Notes: a model not told the origin generated them from the sequence alone. DNA of 33,125 bases from Solirubrobacterales bacterium (GCA_025963965.1 JAOPZS010000122.1:1-33125), one strand, 5' to 3'; counted from the first letter of the stretch, positions 7,518 to 16,617 are shown. Made by a program: numbers and translations.

Positions 7518-8913
7518 CCCGCCCACACCCCCCGCTGCGTCACCCCCGCCGCCTCCCCCGGCCGGCCGGCCCGCCGAGCCCCCGGCCCGCGGCGGCGCGG
7601 TGCGGATCATCGCCGTCGGCGCGCTCGCGCTGGTGGTGCTGGCGCTCGCCTACCTCCTCTTCGCCGGCGGCGGCGGCGCCACCTACCACCTGATCTTCCC
7701 CGAAGCCGGTCAGCTCGTCCGCGGCGATCAGGTGCAGGTCGGCGGGGTGCCGGTCGGCAGCGTCACGGACCTCTCCCTGACGAAGGACTTCAAGGCCGAT
7801 GTGACGATCCGCGTCGACAGCTCGCTGACGCCGCTGCACGAAGGCACGACGGCGCAGGTGCGGGTGCCTTCGCTGTCGAGCGTGGCCAACCGTTACGTGG
7901 CGCTGGCGCCCGGGCCCAACAACAAGGCGTCGCTGCACGACGGCGCGACCCTCCCGGCGAGCGCGACGAAACCGGTCACGGATCTCGACCAGCTGTTCAA
8001 CGCGCTCAACCCGAAGACCCGGAAGGGGCTCTCCCAGTTCATCCAGGGCACGGCCGAATCCTACGCCGGAGCCGGCAAGCAGCTCGGCGAATCGACCGAA
8101 TACTTCGGCCCGTTCCTGTCCGCCTCCGATCACTTCTTCTCCGAGCTCGTGCGCGATCAGCCGGTGTTCACGAACTTCCTCGTCGAAACGGCCAAGGCGG
8201 TCACGACGATCGGGGCGCGCGCGCCGCAGCTCTCCTCGCTGATCGAAAACGCCAACACGACCTTCACGGCGATCGGCGACGAACAGAGCAACTTCGCCGC
8301 CGGCCTCAAACAGCTGCCGGTGGCGCTCCGCGCCGGCAACAAGACGTTCGCGGAACTGCCCGCGACGTTCAAGGACCTGAAAGCCCTCGTCGACGCGTCC
8401 AAGCCGACGAGCAAGCCGCTGACGACCCTGTTCGAACGCCTGCGGCCGCTCTTGACCACGGCGACGCCGGCGGTCAAGAACTTCAACTCGGCCTTCAACC
8501 GCCCGGGGGCCAACAACGACCTGACCGACATCGTCAGGATCCTGCCGGTCCTCTACACGCAGCTGACGACCGCGTCGCCGGCGGTCGTGCAGGGCGAGAA
8601 GGAATCGGTGCCGATCACGGCCTTCTTCGGCCCCTACTCGCCCGATCTCGTCGGCACGCTGCGGACGTTCGGCCAGTCGGGTGCCTACTACGACGCCAAC
8701 GGCGGCTACGCGCGCATCAGCCCGGTGTTCCCGAGCTTCTCACTAGGTGAAAAAAACACACTCACCCCGACCAGCGCGACGGCCGCGCTGGCTCCGTTGA
8801 AGTCAGGCCAGCTTCGCCGCTGCCCGGGTGCCGCGGCGAAACCGGCGGCCGACGGCTCATCTCCGTTCACCGACAACGAACTGCTCAGCTGCGACCCGGC
8901 GCAGGTGCCGTGA
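7504..8913 (+). CDS. Mce/MlaD-domain protein 2
   Basis: A 469-residue Mce protein. The start is GTG 7504, with AAGGA at 7494-7498 as ribosome binding site. The frame is open further upstream, but that part is inside the transglycosylase gene, so translation starts within its last 14 nt. A Pro-rich cytoplasmic N-terminus (about 7-27) precedes the membrane segment (about 33-53) and the MCE domain (about 58-138), with QVQVGGVPVGSVTDL and VANRYVALAPG. The helical region follows, with ESYAGAGKQL near 188 and FFGPYSPDLVGTLRTFG near 380. The only two cysteines are Cys440 and Cys463 in the C-terminal tail. Its stop overlaps the next start by one base. Role as for the other Mce proteins: a subunit of a hexameric tunnel. 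Confidence 0.9.
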   Translation: MATTSPPTPPAASPPPPPPAGRPAEPPARGGAVRIIAVGALALVVLALAYLLFAGGGGATYHLIFPEAGQLVRGDQVQVGGVPVGSVTDLSLTKDFKADVTIRVDSSLTPLHEGTTAQVRVPSLSSVANRYVALAPGPNNKASLHDGATLPASATKPVTDLDQLFNALNPKTRKGLSQFIQGTAESYAGAGKQLGESTEYFGPFLSASDHFFSELVRDQPVFTNFLVETAKAVTTIGARAPQLSSLIENANTTFTAIGDEQSNFAAGLKQLPVALRAGNKTFAELPATFKDLKALVDASKPTSKPLTTLFERLRPLLTTATPAVKNFNSAFNRPGANNDLTDIVRILPVLYTQLTTASPAVVQGEKESVPITAFFGPYSPDLVGTLRTFGQSGAYYDANGGYARISPVFPSFSLGEKNTLTPTSATAALAPLKSGQLRRCPGAAAKPAADGSSPFTDNELLSCDPAQVP

Positions 8914-10460
8914 TGGACCGCCGCCGCCGCAACTCCCTCGCCGCGAGCCCGCTGCTGATCGGCGCCGTCACGACGCTGATCGTGGTCGTCGCCGTGTTCC
9001 TCTCCTACAACGCCAACAACGGCCTGCCGTTCGTGCCGACGTACAACATCAAAGTCGCGCTGCCGGAGGCCTCCGGGCTGCAGCCGTCCAACCAGGTGCG
9101 GATCGCCGGCACGCGCGTCGGCGTCGTCAGCTCGCTCACGCCCCAGCAGGATCCGAAGACCGGGCGGGTGACGGCGATCGCCAATCTGAAGCTCGAAAAA
9201 AGCGTGGAAAAGCTTCCGGCGGACACTCACGCGATCGTCGAGTCGGTCTCGGCGATCGGGTTGAAGTACCTGGAACTCGAAAAGGGCACCTCGTCCCGGA
9301 AGCTGAACGCGGGCGGGACGATCCCGACGAGCCAGACGCGCGAACCGGTGAACATCGAGGAACTCTTCAACATGTTCGACAAGAAGACCCGGACCGCGAT
9401 CAAGATCAACACGAACAACTTCGGCAACGGCCTCGCCGGCCGCGGGCTCGGCCTGAACAACACGATCCACGAATTGCGCCCGCTCGTGACCAAGGCGATC
9501 CCGGTGCTGCACAACCTCGCGGCGCCGCAGACCGGACTGCGCGAGCTGTTCGTCGCGCTCGACCGCGCCGCGAGCCAGGCCGCGCCGGTGGCGGAGGCGC
9601 AGGCCAACCAGTACACCTTCCTCGACAACTTCTTCACGGCCTGGGCGAGCGTCACGAAATCCCTCGAAGAAGCGACCGTCGAAGGCCCGGCCTCACTGCA
9701 GCAGGCGACCCACTCGCTGCCGTTCGAGGCGCCGCTGATCCGCAACGCGACCGAGTTCATGCACCTGCTGCGCCCGAGCGCCGCCGCGCTGGTCACGGTC
9801 GCGCCGCCTCTGGGGCACGCGTTCAAGGAAGGCGCCGTCAACCTCGCCGCCGCGACCGACCTCAACTCGAAGCTGGCCGAATCCTCCGAAGCGCTCGCGA
9901 AATTCGGGCAGAACCCGATCGTCACGCTCGCGTTCGAAGACTTCACGCACACCGTCGAAGTGGGCAACCCGGTTCTGGCCGGGCTTGCACCCGAGCAGGC
10001 CAAGTGCAACTACTGGACGCTCGCGTTCCGCAATGTCGCAAGCCTCGAGTCGGAGTCGATCGGCGTCGGCACCGTCGCGCGCGCAGCCTTCGTTCTCTCT
10101 CCGAGCGGCCCGAACAACGAGGGCTTCCCGTCGTCTGCTCCGGCCAACGGCGGCTCGACCGAAAAAGCAGAACCGAAAGGCACGAGGGTCCTCGACAGCA
10201 ACCACCTGCACGTGAATCCCTACCCGAACGTCAGCGCGCCGGGTCAACGGCAGGTATGCGAAGCGGGCAAGACCAACTTCATCCCGGGCCAGGCCGTGAT
10301 CGGCAACGCGCCGGCCAGCGCCGTGCAGAGCGGGACGGAATTCACCGGGCGTGAAACGAACCTCTTCGGAGAAACGTACTCGGCGACCCAAAAGCAGGCG
10401 CTCGGACTGTCAAAGCCCGCCACGAAGAAAAAGGCGAGCAGCAAAGGGAAGAAGAAATGA
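8913..10460 (+). CDS. Mce/MlaD-domain protein 3
   Basis: A 515-residue Mce protein starting at ATG 8913, which shares one base with the preceding TGA. An in-frame GTG one codon earlier is possible. One membrane segment lies at about 15-33. The MCE domain spans about 44-125, with QVRIAGTRVGVVSSL and IGLKYLELEKG. The helical region contains GNGLAGRGLGLN near 171. The only cysteines are Cys365 and Cys449 in the C-terminal part. The tail ends in a Lys/Ser/Ala-rich stretch (KKKASSKGKKK), which could contact acidic wall polymers. That function is a guess. The stop overlaps the next ATG (ATGA), indicating translational coupling. Confidence 0.9.
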   Translation: MDRRRRNSLAASPLLIGAVTTLIVVVAVFLSYNANNGLPFVPTYNIKVALPEASGLQPSNQVRIAGTRVGVVSSLTPQQDPKTGRVTAIANLKLEKSVEKLPADTHAIVESVSAIGLKYLELEKGTSSRKLNAGGTIPTSQTREPVNIEELFNMFDKKTRTAIKINTNNFGNGLAGRGLGLNNTIHELRPLVTKAIPVLHNLAAPQTGLRELFVALDRAASQAAPVAEAQANQYTFLDNFFTAWASVTKSLEEATVEGPASLQQATHSLPFEAPLIRNATEFMHLLRPSAAALVTVAPPLGHAFKEGAVNLAAATDLNSKLAESSEALAKFGQNPIVTLAFEDFTHTVEVGNPVLAGLAPEQAKCNYWTLAFRNVASLESESIGVGTVARAAFVLSPSGPNNEGFPSSAPANGGSTEKAEPKGTRVLDSNHLHVNPYPNVSAPGQRQVCEAGKTNFIPGQAVIGNAPASAVQSGTEFTGRETNLFGETYSATQKQALGLSKPATKKKASSKGKKK

Positions 10461-11956
10461 GCGGCCGCCGCTTCTGGCGCCGCCGCGCCGCGATCCCCGT
10501 CTCCGAACTCGGCCGTGGCAGCCGCGTCCGGTACGCGCTGGTCCTGATCCTCGTGGTGATCGTCGGCGTGTACTTCGGCTTCACCAAGCACATCCCGTTC
10601 AAACACGGCTTCCAGCTCAAGGCCCAGTTCAACTCGGCGGTGAACATCCACTCGAAGTCGCCGGTGCGGGTCGCCGGCGTCGATGTCGGCAAGGTGGCCG
10701 GGATCAAGCGCGATGGAAATACCGGGCTCGTGACGATGGAAATCGAAGGCCGGGGGCTTCCAATCCACTCCGACGCGACCGTCAAGATCCGCCCGCGCAT
10801 CTTCCTGGAAGGGAACTGGTTCGTCGAACTGCAGCCGGGCAGCCCGTCGGCGAAGACGGTGTCCTCCGGGTACACGATCCCGACCACGCAGACGGCCGAT
10901 CCGGTTCAGCTCGACCAGGTGCTCAACGCGCTCAACACCGACACGCGGGCCAACCTGCAGAAGTTCCTGATCTATTACGGCGAAGGGCTGACGAAGCACC
11001 CGGACGCCTCCGAAGATGCCGAACAGCTCCCGGAGGTGCGGGGCATCAACGCGGCCGAAGCGCTCAACAAGACCTACCGCCGCTCACCGGAAGCGCTGCG
11101 CGGCGGGGCGATCATCAACCAGGCGATCACCGGCACCGAATCGCATGACTTCTCAAAGCTGATCGCGAGCGTGGGCAAGGTCACCTCGGCCCTGAACGTG
11201 CACGAGCAGCAGCTCGGCGAACTGATTGTCAACTTCAACACGTTCTTCGCGGCCTTCGCCGCGCAGAGGGCGCCGCTGCGCGCGACGGTCCACGAGCTGC
11301 CCACGTCGCTGCGCGGCATCAGCCGCGGCCTCACGGCGCTCGGTCGCTCCTTCCCGCCGACCCGTGCCTTCGCCAAAGACATCCTTCCGGGCGTGAAAGC
11401 GACGCCTGAAACGGTCGCGGCGGCGCTGCCGTGGATCGAACAGGTGCGCCTCTCACTGCAGCCGAGCGAGCTCGGCGGCGTCGCCAAGGCCCTTGGCGAA
11501 GCGACGCCGTCGCTGGCGAAGCTGAGCGGCGAACAGGTGCCCGTCTTCAAGCAGACCGAAGCGTTCAACAAGTGCCTGACGAAAGTGATCTACCCCGCAG
11601 GCAACGTCAAGCTGCAGGACGGCACGTCGACCTCGGGCGTCGAAAACTACAAGGAGTTCTGGTACAGCCTCGTCGGTCTCTCCGGGATCGGTCAGAGCTT
11701 CGACGGCAACGGGCCGTACACCAAGTTCCTGGTGGGCAACAGCGGCCAGACGCTCAAGTCGCGGAAAGCGACGCTCCCGGGCAAAAAACTCGACGGTCTG
11801 GAACTGCTGGCCCGCTCGCCGCTCCCGCCGCAGGGCACCCGGCCCGCGTTCCCGGCCGAAGAGCCGACATACCAGCCGCTGGTTCCATGTGCGACGCAGT
11901 CGCTGCCCGACTTCAACGGCCCCCTGTCCAACGGCCCGGCCGACGGGACCAAATGA
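10457..11956 (+). CDS. Mce/MlaD-domain protein 4
   Basis: A 499-residue Mce protein. ATG 10457 overlaps the previous stop by 4 nt and has an AAGGGAAG ribosome binding site. A basic N-terminus (RRFWRRR) precedes a membrane segment at about 26-44. The MCE domain (about 52-135) contains PVRVAGVDVGKVAGI and FLEGNWFVELQPG. In the helical part, the equivalent of the GLxGRG motif is YYGEGLTKHPDASEDAEQL (near 175), followed by an insertion relative to its sisters. The only cysteines are Cys373 and Cys478. This subunit has the most divergent helical motif of the six, which fits subunit specialisation inside a heterohexamer (inference). Confidence 0.9.
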   Translation: MSGRRFWRRRAAIPVSELGRGSRVRYALVLILVVIVGVYFGFTKHIPFKHGFQLKAQFNSAVNIHSKSPVRVAGVDVGKVAGIKRDGNTGLVTMEIEGRGLPIHSDATVKIRPRIFLEGNWFVELQPGSPSAKTVSSGYTIPTTQTADPVQLDQVLNALNTDTRANLQKFLIYYGEGLTKHPDASEDAEQLPEVRGINAAEALNKTYRRSPEALRGGAIINQAITGTESHDFSKLIASVGKVTSALNVHEQQLGELIVNFNTFFAAFAAQRAPLRATVHELPTSLRGISRGLTALGRSFPPTRAFAKDILPGVKATPETVAAALPWIEQVRLSLQPSELGGVAKALGEATPSLAKLSGEQVPVFKQTEAFNKCLTKVIYPAGNVKLQDGTSTSGVENYKEFWYSLVGLSGIGQSFDGNGPYTKFLVGNSGQTLKSRKATLPGKKLDGLELLARSPLPPQGTRPAFPAEEPTYQPLVPCATQSLPDFNGPLSNGPADGTK

Positions 11957-13476
11957 TGAACCCCACCGAGCACAGCCACGAGGGCGGGCTCAGCGTCCGC
12001 GAGCAGATCGAGCGCTACCGCACGGCGTTCATCGCGGTGGTGACGATGGTCGTGATCGCGGCTGCTGTCGGCGGCTACATCCTCGCGCACGAGAACCTGC
12101 ACCTGCCGGGCTGGGTGCCGGTGCTCGGCCACGACTACTACGAACTCAAGGCGGACTTCCAGACGGCGCAGGCTGTCACCCCCGGGCAGGGACAGGCCGT
12201 GACGATCGCGGGCGCGAAAGTCGGCGAAGTCGGAAGCGTCAACCTGCGCAACGGCATCGCCGTCGTGAGCATGAAAGTGACGCCGAAGTACGCGCACTTC
12301 TACAAGAACGCGACGCTGCTGCTGCGCCCGAAGACGCAGCTGCAGGACATCACGATCGAGGTCAACCCGGGCACCCCCGCCGCCGGCAGGCTGAAGAGCG
12401 GCGAAGCGCTGCCGCTCGCGCAGACGGCGCCGAACGTGAACTTCGATGAATTCCTGGCCGGGCTGGACGCGGAAACGCGGTCCTACCTGCAGGAGCTCCT
12501 CGCCGGCGCCGGCGAAGGGCTCAACAAGAACGGCCGATCGTTCGCGGCGACGCTGAAGCGATTCGAGCCGGCGGCGCGCTACGGACAGGAAATCCAGCGC
12601 GAACTCTCCAAGCGCTCGGCCAACATCAGCCACTCGATTCACAACTTCCGCCTGATCATGGAAGCGCTCGGCACGCGCGACAAGCAGATCGCACAGCTCG
12701 TCGACTCCTCCAATGCCGTCTTCCAGACGTTCGCCAAGGAGGACGCGAACCTGCAGAGCACGCTGCACCTGCTGCCGGGAGCGCTCGGCAAGACCGGCAA
12801 AGCGCTCGGCAAGCTGGCGACCGCCTCCAACCAGGTCGCCCCGGCGCTGCACAAGCTCGACCCGTTCGCGAAAGCGCTCGGGCCGGCACAGCACGCGACG
12901 AAACGCCTGGCGATCAAGACGGCGCCGATCATCAAGAACGAAATCCGCCCGTTCGCCCGCGAAATCCTGCCGACGGTGAGAGAACTCGGGCCCTCCACAC
13001 AGGCGCTGACGGAATCGTTCCCGAAGCTGGCGACGAGCTTCTCCGTGATCAACGAATTCTTCAACGAGCTCGCGTACAACCCGAGCAAGACCAAGCCCGG
13101 CTTCGACTTCTTCCTGGCGTGGGCCAACCACAACCTCAACAGCGTCGTCAGCAACTCCGACGGCAACGGCACGATCGGTCGCAGCCTCCTCTACATCAAC
13201 TGCAACCTGCTCGGGATCCTCAACGGCGTCGCGCAGGTCAACGAAAACGTCGCTGTGCTGATCGGCCTGCTGCGCCCGCCGACGAAGGCCGAATGCCAGT
13301 CCCTCGGCTTGAGCGAAAAACCGCCGACGAGCTCCCAGCACGTCGGCAAAGCCGGCAGCGCGCCGTTCTCGGGCCTCGGTTCCGCGTTCGGTGGCGGCTC
13401 GCGCAAGGCCTCGCCCGGCAAGGCCGCGCCGAGCTCCTCGCGCAGCCACGCCGCGGTCAAAGGGGGGAAGGGCTAG
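11953..13476 (+). CDS. Mce/MlaD-domain protein 5
   Basis: A 507-residue Mce protein. The start lies in ATGATGAAC at 11953, with the second ATG at 11956 as alternative. GGGA upstream favours the first. It overlaps the previous gene by 4 nt. The cytoplasmic N-terminus is longer and His/Glu-rich. The membrane segment is at about 24-45 and the MCE domain at about 62-140, with AVTIAGAKVGEVGSV and LQDITIEVNPG. The motif AGEGLNKNGRSF occurs near 192. The only cysteines are Cys417 and Cys448. The C-terminal tail is Ser/Gly/Lys-rich and probably disordered. The next gene begins immediately after its stop. Confidence 0.9.
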   Translation: MMNPTEHSHEGGLSVREQIERYRTAFIAVVTMVVIAAAVGGYILAHENLHLPGWVPVLGHDYYELKADFQTAQAVTPGQGQAVTIAGAKVGEVGSVNLRNGIAVVSMKVTPKYAHFYKNATLLLRPKTQLQDITIEVNPGTPAAGRLKSGEALPLAQTAPNVNFDEFLAGLDAETRSYLQELLAGAGEGLNKNGRSFAATLKRFEPAARYGQEIQRELSKRSANISHSIHNFRLIMEALGTRDKQIAQLVDSSNAVFQTFAKEDANLQSTLHLLPGALGKTGKALGKLATASNQVAPALHKLDPFAKALGPAQHATKRLAIKTAPIIKNEIRPFAREILPTVRELGPSTQALTESFPKLATSFSVINEFFNELAYNPSKTKPGFDFFLAWANHNLNSVVSNSDGNGTIGRSLLYINCNLLGILNGVAQVNENVAVLIGLLRPPTKAECQSLGLSEKPPTSSQHVGKAGSAPFSGLGSAFGGGSRKASPGKAAPSSSRSHAAVKGGKG

Positions 13477-15060
13477 ATGCAGAAGCGCGCCCCCACGCTC
13501 GGCAACATCCTCGTGATCATTCTCTTCACGCTCAGCTGCTTCGGGCTGCTGATGTTCCTGTGGGGCTCCTTCGGCGGTCCGCTTCCGCTGAAGCCGAAGG
13601 GCTACCGGATGACCGTCGCCTTCCCGCGCGTGCTGGCGCTGGCCGAAGAGTCCAACGTGCGAATCAGCGGCGTCGACGTCGGGCACGTGATCTCGGTCAA
13701 GAAGGGCGAAGAAGGACGGACGATCGCGACGATCGAAGTGAGCAGCAAGTACGCGCCGATCCGCGCGAACATGCACGCGATCATCCGCCAGAAGACGCTG
13801 CTCGGCGAGACCTACGTGCAGCTGATCCCGCAGGCGAACTCCGGCCCCTACCTGGCAGACAACGGGCGGCTCTCGAACAGCCAGGTCGAACCCTCGGTCA
13901 CGCTCGACGACATCCTCAAGACGTTCGACCCGAAGACGCGCGCGGACTTCAAGATCTGGCAGCAGGCCCTGGCTGAAGGGATCAACGGCAAGGGCGAACA
14001 GATCAACGCCGCGTTCGCTCGCCTCGAACCGTTCGCCGAACACGCCAACAAGCTCGTCGGGATCCTGGCGACCCAGGAAGGGGCGGTGCGGGCGCTCGTC
14101 AAGAACACCGGGGTCGTGTTCAACGCCCTGGCCAGCCGTGACCACCAGCTCGAAGGCTTGATCGTCAACGGCGAACACACGTTCAAAGCGGCCTCCGAAG
14201 CCAGCCAGGCATTCGCTGCGGCGTTCCGTGCGCTGCCGGGCTTCGAGCGCAACTCGCGCAAGGCCCTCAAAGAACTCGACCTCTTCGCCACAGACGCGAG
14301 CCCGTTCCTCGAAGAATTCCGAACCCCCGAGCGCAAGCTCTCGGCGCTGCTGTCAGCTGCCAAGCCGTTCGCGCCGCAGTTCGACAAGTTCCTGACGTCG
14401 CTCGGCCCTCTCACGAAGGCCGCCCGGACAGGACTGCCCGCGCTCGGCAAATCGCTGAAGCTGACCGAACCGGTGCTAGAAAACCTGCGCCCGGTGCTGC
14501 ACAACCTCGACCCGTTCCTGCAGTACACGGGGATCTACGTTCGAGAGGTCCAGGCGTTCTTCGGCAACCTGACATCGGCCTCGGCGTTCCAGTCCTCCAA
14601 CGGCGACCTGCCCGAATCGGTCTCAGCCAAGCAGCACCTGCTCTCGACCCTCGCGACGCTGAACCCCGAAAGCCTCGCGGTCTACCCGGGCAAAGTCGGC
14701 ACCAACCGGCCGAACGCCTACCCGCTCGCGGGGACCTACAACGCGATCCCGACCGGCCTGCCCGTGTTCAGCACGACCGGTTGCTCCAACGAAGCCCCGT
14801 CCGTGAACGGTCCGCCGAACGAAACGGTCTCTGAATCGCTGATCCTGAAACTGATCCACTTCAAAGTCGCCAACCGCCCGGAAACCTTCTCGGGCTTCAA
14901 AGCGACGGGCAACCCGACGACCGAAAAAGAACTCGCCGAAGCCGAAGGTGTGCCCGCAGGGGCCAACCAGGTGCCCGCGCCCGCCTGCACGCAGCAGGGT
15001 CCGAACAGCTTCAATGGCAAACTGAGCCAGTTCCCCCACGTCGTCTTCGAAGGAAAATGA
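13477..15060 (+). CDS. Mce/MlaD-domain protein 6
   Basis: A 527-residue Mce protein. ATG 13477 directly follows the previous TAG, with a GGGGGGAAG ribosome binding site. The membrane segment is at about 10-31 and contains one Cys that does not make a good lipobox. The MCE domain (about 42-120) carries NVRISGVDVGHVISV and LLGETYVQLIPQ. The motif AEGINGKGEQIN lies near 168. The C-terminal pair is Cys436 and Cys504. Codon use is strikingly skewed for this genome: counting by eye, about 29 GAA against 5 GAG for Glu, with many AAA for Lys. The stop overlaps the ATPase start (ATGA). Confidence 0.9.
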   Translation: MQKRAPTLGNILVIILFTLSCFGLLMFLWGSFGGPLPLKPKGYRMTVAFPRVLALAEESNVRISGVDVGHVISVKKGEEGRTIATIEVSSKYAPIRANMHAIIRQKTLLGETYVQLIPQANSGPYLADNGRLSNSQVEPSVTLDDILKTFDPKTRADFKIWQQALAEGINGKGEQINAAFARLEPFAEHANKLVGILATQEGAVRALVKNTGVVFNALASRDHQLEGLIVNGEHTFKAASEASQAFAAAFRALPGFERNSRKALKELDLFATDASPFLEEFRTPERKLSALLSAAKPFAPQFDKFLTSLGPLTKAARTGLPALGKSLKLTEPVLENLRPVLHNLDPFLQYTGIYVREVQAFFGNLTSASAFQSSNGDLPESVSAKQHLLSTLATLNPESLAVYPGKVGTNRPNAYPLAGTYNAIPTGLPVFSTTGCSNEAPSVNGPPNETVSESLILKLIHFKVANRPETFSGFKATGNPTTEKELAEAEGVPAGANQVPAPACTQQGPNSFNGKLSQFPHVVFEGK

Positions 15061-15890
15061 CCATGGCCGACCCCCACGATCCGAGCGACGACTTCGAGTA
15101 TCACTCCAGCGGGCTGGAACTCGCCGGCAAGACCGGGGACTGGTCGATCCGCTGCAAAGACGTCGTCAAGCGCCTGGGTGGCGTGCCGGTGCTGAACGGT
15201 CTCAACGTGTCCTTCCCTGAGGACACGATCACGGTCGTGCTCGGCCCCTCGGGCACCGGCAAGAGCGTGCTGATCAAGCACATCATCGGCCTGATGTTCC
15301 CCGACTCGGGAGAAGTCTTCGTCAAAGACCAGTCGGTCTCGAAGCTGGCGATGCCGGAGCTGCTGGAGCTGCGGCGCAAGATCGGCGTGCTGTTCCAGGA
15401 CGGCGCGCTGTTCGGCTCGATGTCGGTGTACGACAACGTCGCCTTCCCGCTTCGCCAGCACACCGACATGACCGAGGCCGCGATCGCAGAACGGGTCACG
15501 CAGCGCCTGCGCGACGTCGGGCTCGGCGAGGCGATGGATGATGCGCCCTCGCAGCTCTCGGGCGGCATGCGCAAGCGCGCCGGCTTCGCGCGCGCGCTCG
15601 TGATGGAGCCCGACGTGGTGATCTTCGACGAGCCCGACTCGGGCCTGGACCCGGTTCGCACGGCGCTGCTCTGCGAACTGATCCAGGAGATGCACTCGAT
15701 CTACAAAGGCACCTACATCGTCGTCACCCACAACATCGCCTCCGCGCGGCAGATCGGCGAATACATCGCCGTGCTCTGGCGCGGGCGAATCGTGGAAGCG
15801 GGCGACGCCGAGCGGATGTTCTCCTCGGACAACGACTTCGTCCGGCAGTTCCTCAGCGGCTCCGCGGAGGGGCCGCTGACGATGGACTGA
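15057..15890 (+). CDS. MlaF/Mkl-like ABC transporter ATPase of the Mce system
   Basis: A 277-residue ABC ATPase expected to power the Mce lipid importer from the cytoplasmic face. Walker A is GPSGTGKS (63-70). The Q-loop is in VLFQDGALFGSMSV, the signature is LSGGMRKRAGFARAL (about 167), Walker B is VVIFDEPDSGLDP and the switch His is in VVTHNIAS. FQDGALF and SGGMRKR are typical of the MlaF/Mkl subfamily that pairs with YrbE/MlaE permeases. An N-terminal extension of about 25 residues precedes the nucleotide-binding domain. ATG 15057 overlaps the previous stop, and ATG 15063 is an in-frame alternative. It is the last gene of the operon. No YrbE permease gene lies anywhere in the window. Confidence 0.93.
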   Translation: MTMADPHDPSDDFEYHSSGLELAGKTGDWSIRCKDVVKRLGGVPVLNGLNVSFPEDTITVVLGPSGTGKSVLIKHIIGLMFPDSGEVFVKDQSVSKLAMPELLELRRKIGVLFQDGALFGSMSVYDNVAFPLRQHTDMTEAAIAERVTQRLRDVGLGEAMDDAPSQLSGGMRKRAGFARALVMEPDVVIFDEPDSGLDPVRTALLCELIQEMHSIYKGTYIVVTHNIASARQIGEYIAVLWRGRIVEAGDAERMFSSDNDFVRQFLSGSAEGPLTMD

Positions 15891-15939
15891 GCCGCTCGGC
15901 GCAGGGCCCGCAGGCGCGAGGCCGCCGTCCGAGTCGCGA

Positions 15940-16581
15940 TCAGGCCGAGACCGGCGCCCACAGCGCGTCGATCTCACGCTCGGCCGCGGCGAGGCTCTCT
16001 GCCGCGAGCGGCTTCAGCTCGGCCATCCGCGGATTGACATCGGCGAGCGTGAGTTCGGCGGTGATGAAGCGCGGCTCGAGCCCGACGACGCTCAGCGCGT
16101 GCGGCAGCCACGGTTCGGCGTGGTCCCAGCCCTCCCGGGGAGTGCCCGTCGCGTAGCCGCCGCCCCGTGCCGCGAGCACGAGCAGGTCGCGACCGCCGAG
16201 CATCCCGGTCAGCGTCGCCTGGTCGACCGAAAGCCCTGGAGCGACGAGGTGATCGACCCACGACTTCACGCTGCTCGGCGGCCCGAAGTTGTAGAGCGGC
16301 AGTCCGAGCAGGATCGTCTCGGCGGCGAGCACCTCGTCGACGAGCTGCTCGCTCAGCGCCCAGGACTCCGCCTCGGCGGGGCTGTGCTCGGCGGGCGGGA
16401 TCATGCGAGCCCGTCCCGACTCGGTGTTCAAGTGGGGCAGGGGCCGGGCGCCGAGATCGCGGTAGGTGACCGTGCCGTCGGGGTGGGCCGTCCGCCACGC
16501 CGCCGCGGCACGGGCGCTCAGCGCGCGGCTGACGGAGCGCTCGCCCTGGAAGCTCGAATCGATGTGCAGGAGGTGTGCCAT
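15940..16581 (-). CDS. azoR: FMN-dependent NADH-azoreductase (AzoR-like)
   Basis: A 213-residue flavodoxin-fold quinone or azo reductase, which reduces quinones and azo compounds by two electrons using FMN and NAD(P)H in the cytoplasm. The N-terminal HIDSSFQGERSVSRAL is the FMN-phosphate loop. PLYNFGPPSSVKSWVDHL and ARGGGYATG are characteristic AzoR segments. Length fits the family. ATG 16581 has AAAGGA upstream. The frame extends further upstream, but that would run through the operator region. The gene is divergent from marR with two palindromes between them, so MarR control in response to quinone or electrophile stress is likely (inference). Confidence 0.9.
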   Translation of the reverse strand: MAHLLHIDSSFQGERSVSRALSARAAAAWRTAHPDGTVTYRDLGARPLPHLNTESGRARMIPPAEHSPAEAESWALSEQLVDEVLAAETILLGLPLYNFGPPSSVKSWVDHLVAPGLSVDQATLTGMLGGRDLLVLAARGGGYATGTPREGWDHAEPWLPHALSVVGLEPRFITAELTLADVNPRMAELKPLAAESLAAAEREIDALWAPVSA

Positions 16582-16602
16582 CAGGTTGTCCTTTCCAACT
16601 AG

Positions 16603-16617
16603 GTTGTTAGCAACAAC
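16603..16617. promoter_or_regulatory. Palindrome GTTGTTAGCAACAAC (candidate MarR operator)
   Basis: Perfect 6-bp arms with a 3-nt centre in the azoR/marR intergenic region, 22 bp upstream of the azoR start. MarR-family proteins usually bind 15-20 bp palindromes in such divergent promoters. It shares the GTTGT/ACAAC core with the next palindrome. Confidence 0.6.

Noticed and set aside
13520..13560. Lipobox in the membrane segment of mce 6
   Set aside because: The Cys is preceded by FTLS, a poor lipobox, and is followed by more hydrophobic residues, so a membrane anchor is more likely than a lipoprotein.
11692..14178. An 828-codon open frame on the minus strand
   Set aside because: It is antisense to mce 4-6, with low-complexity Arg/Glu/Val composition and no recognisable domain.
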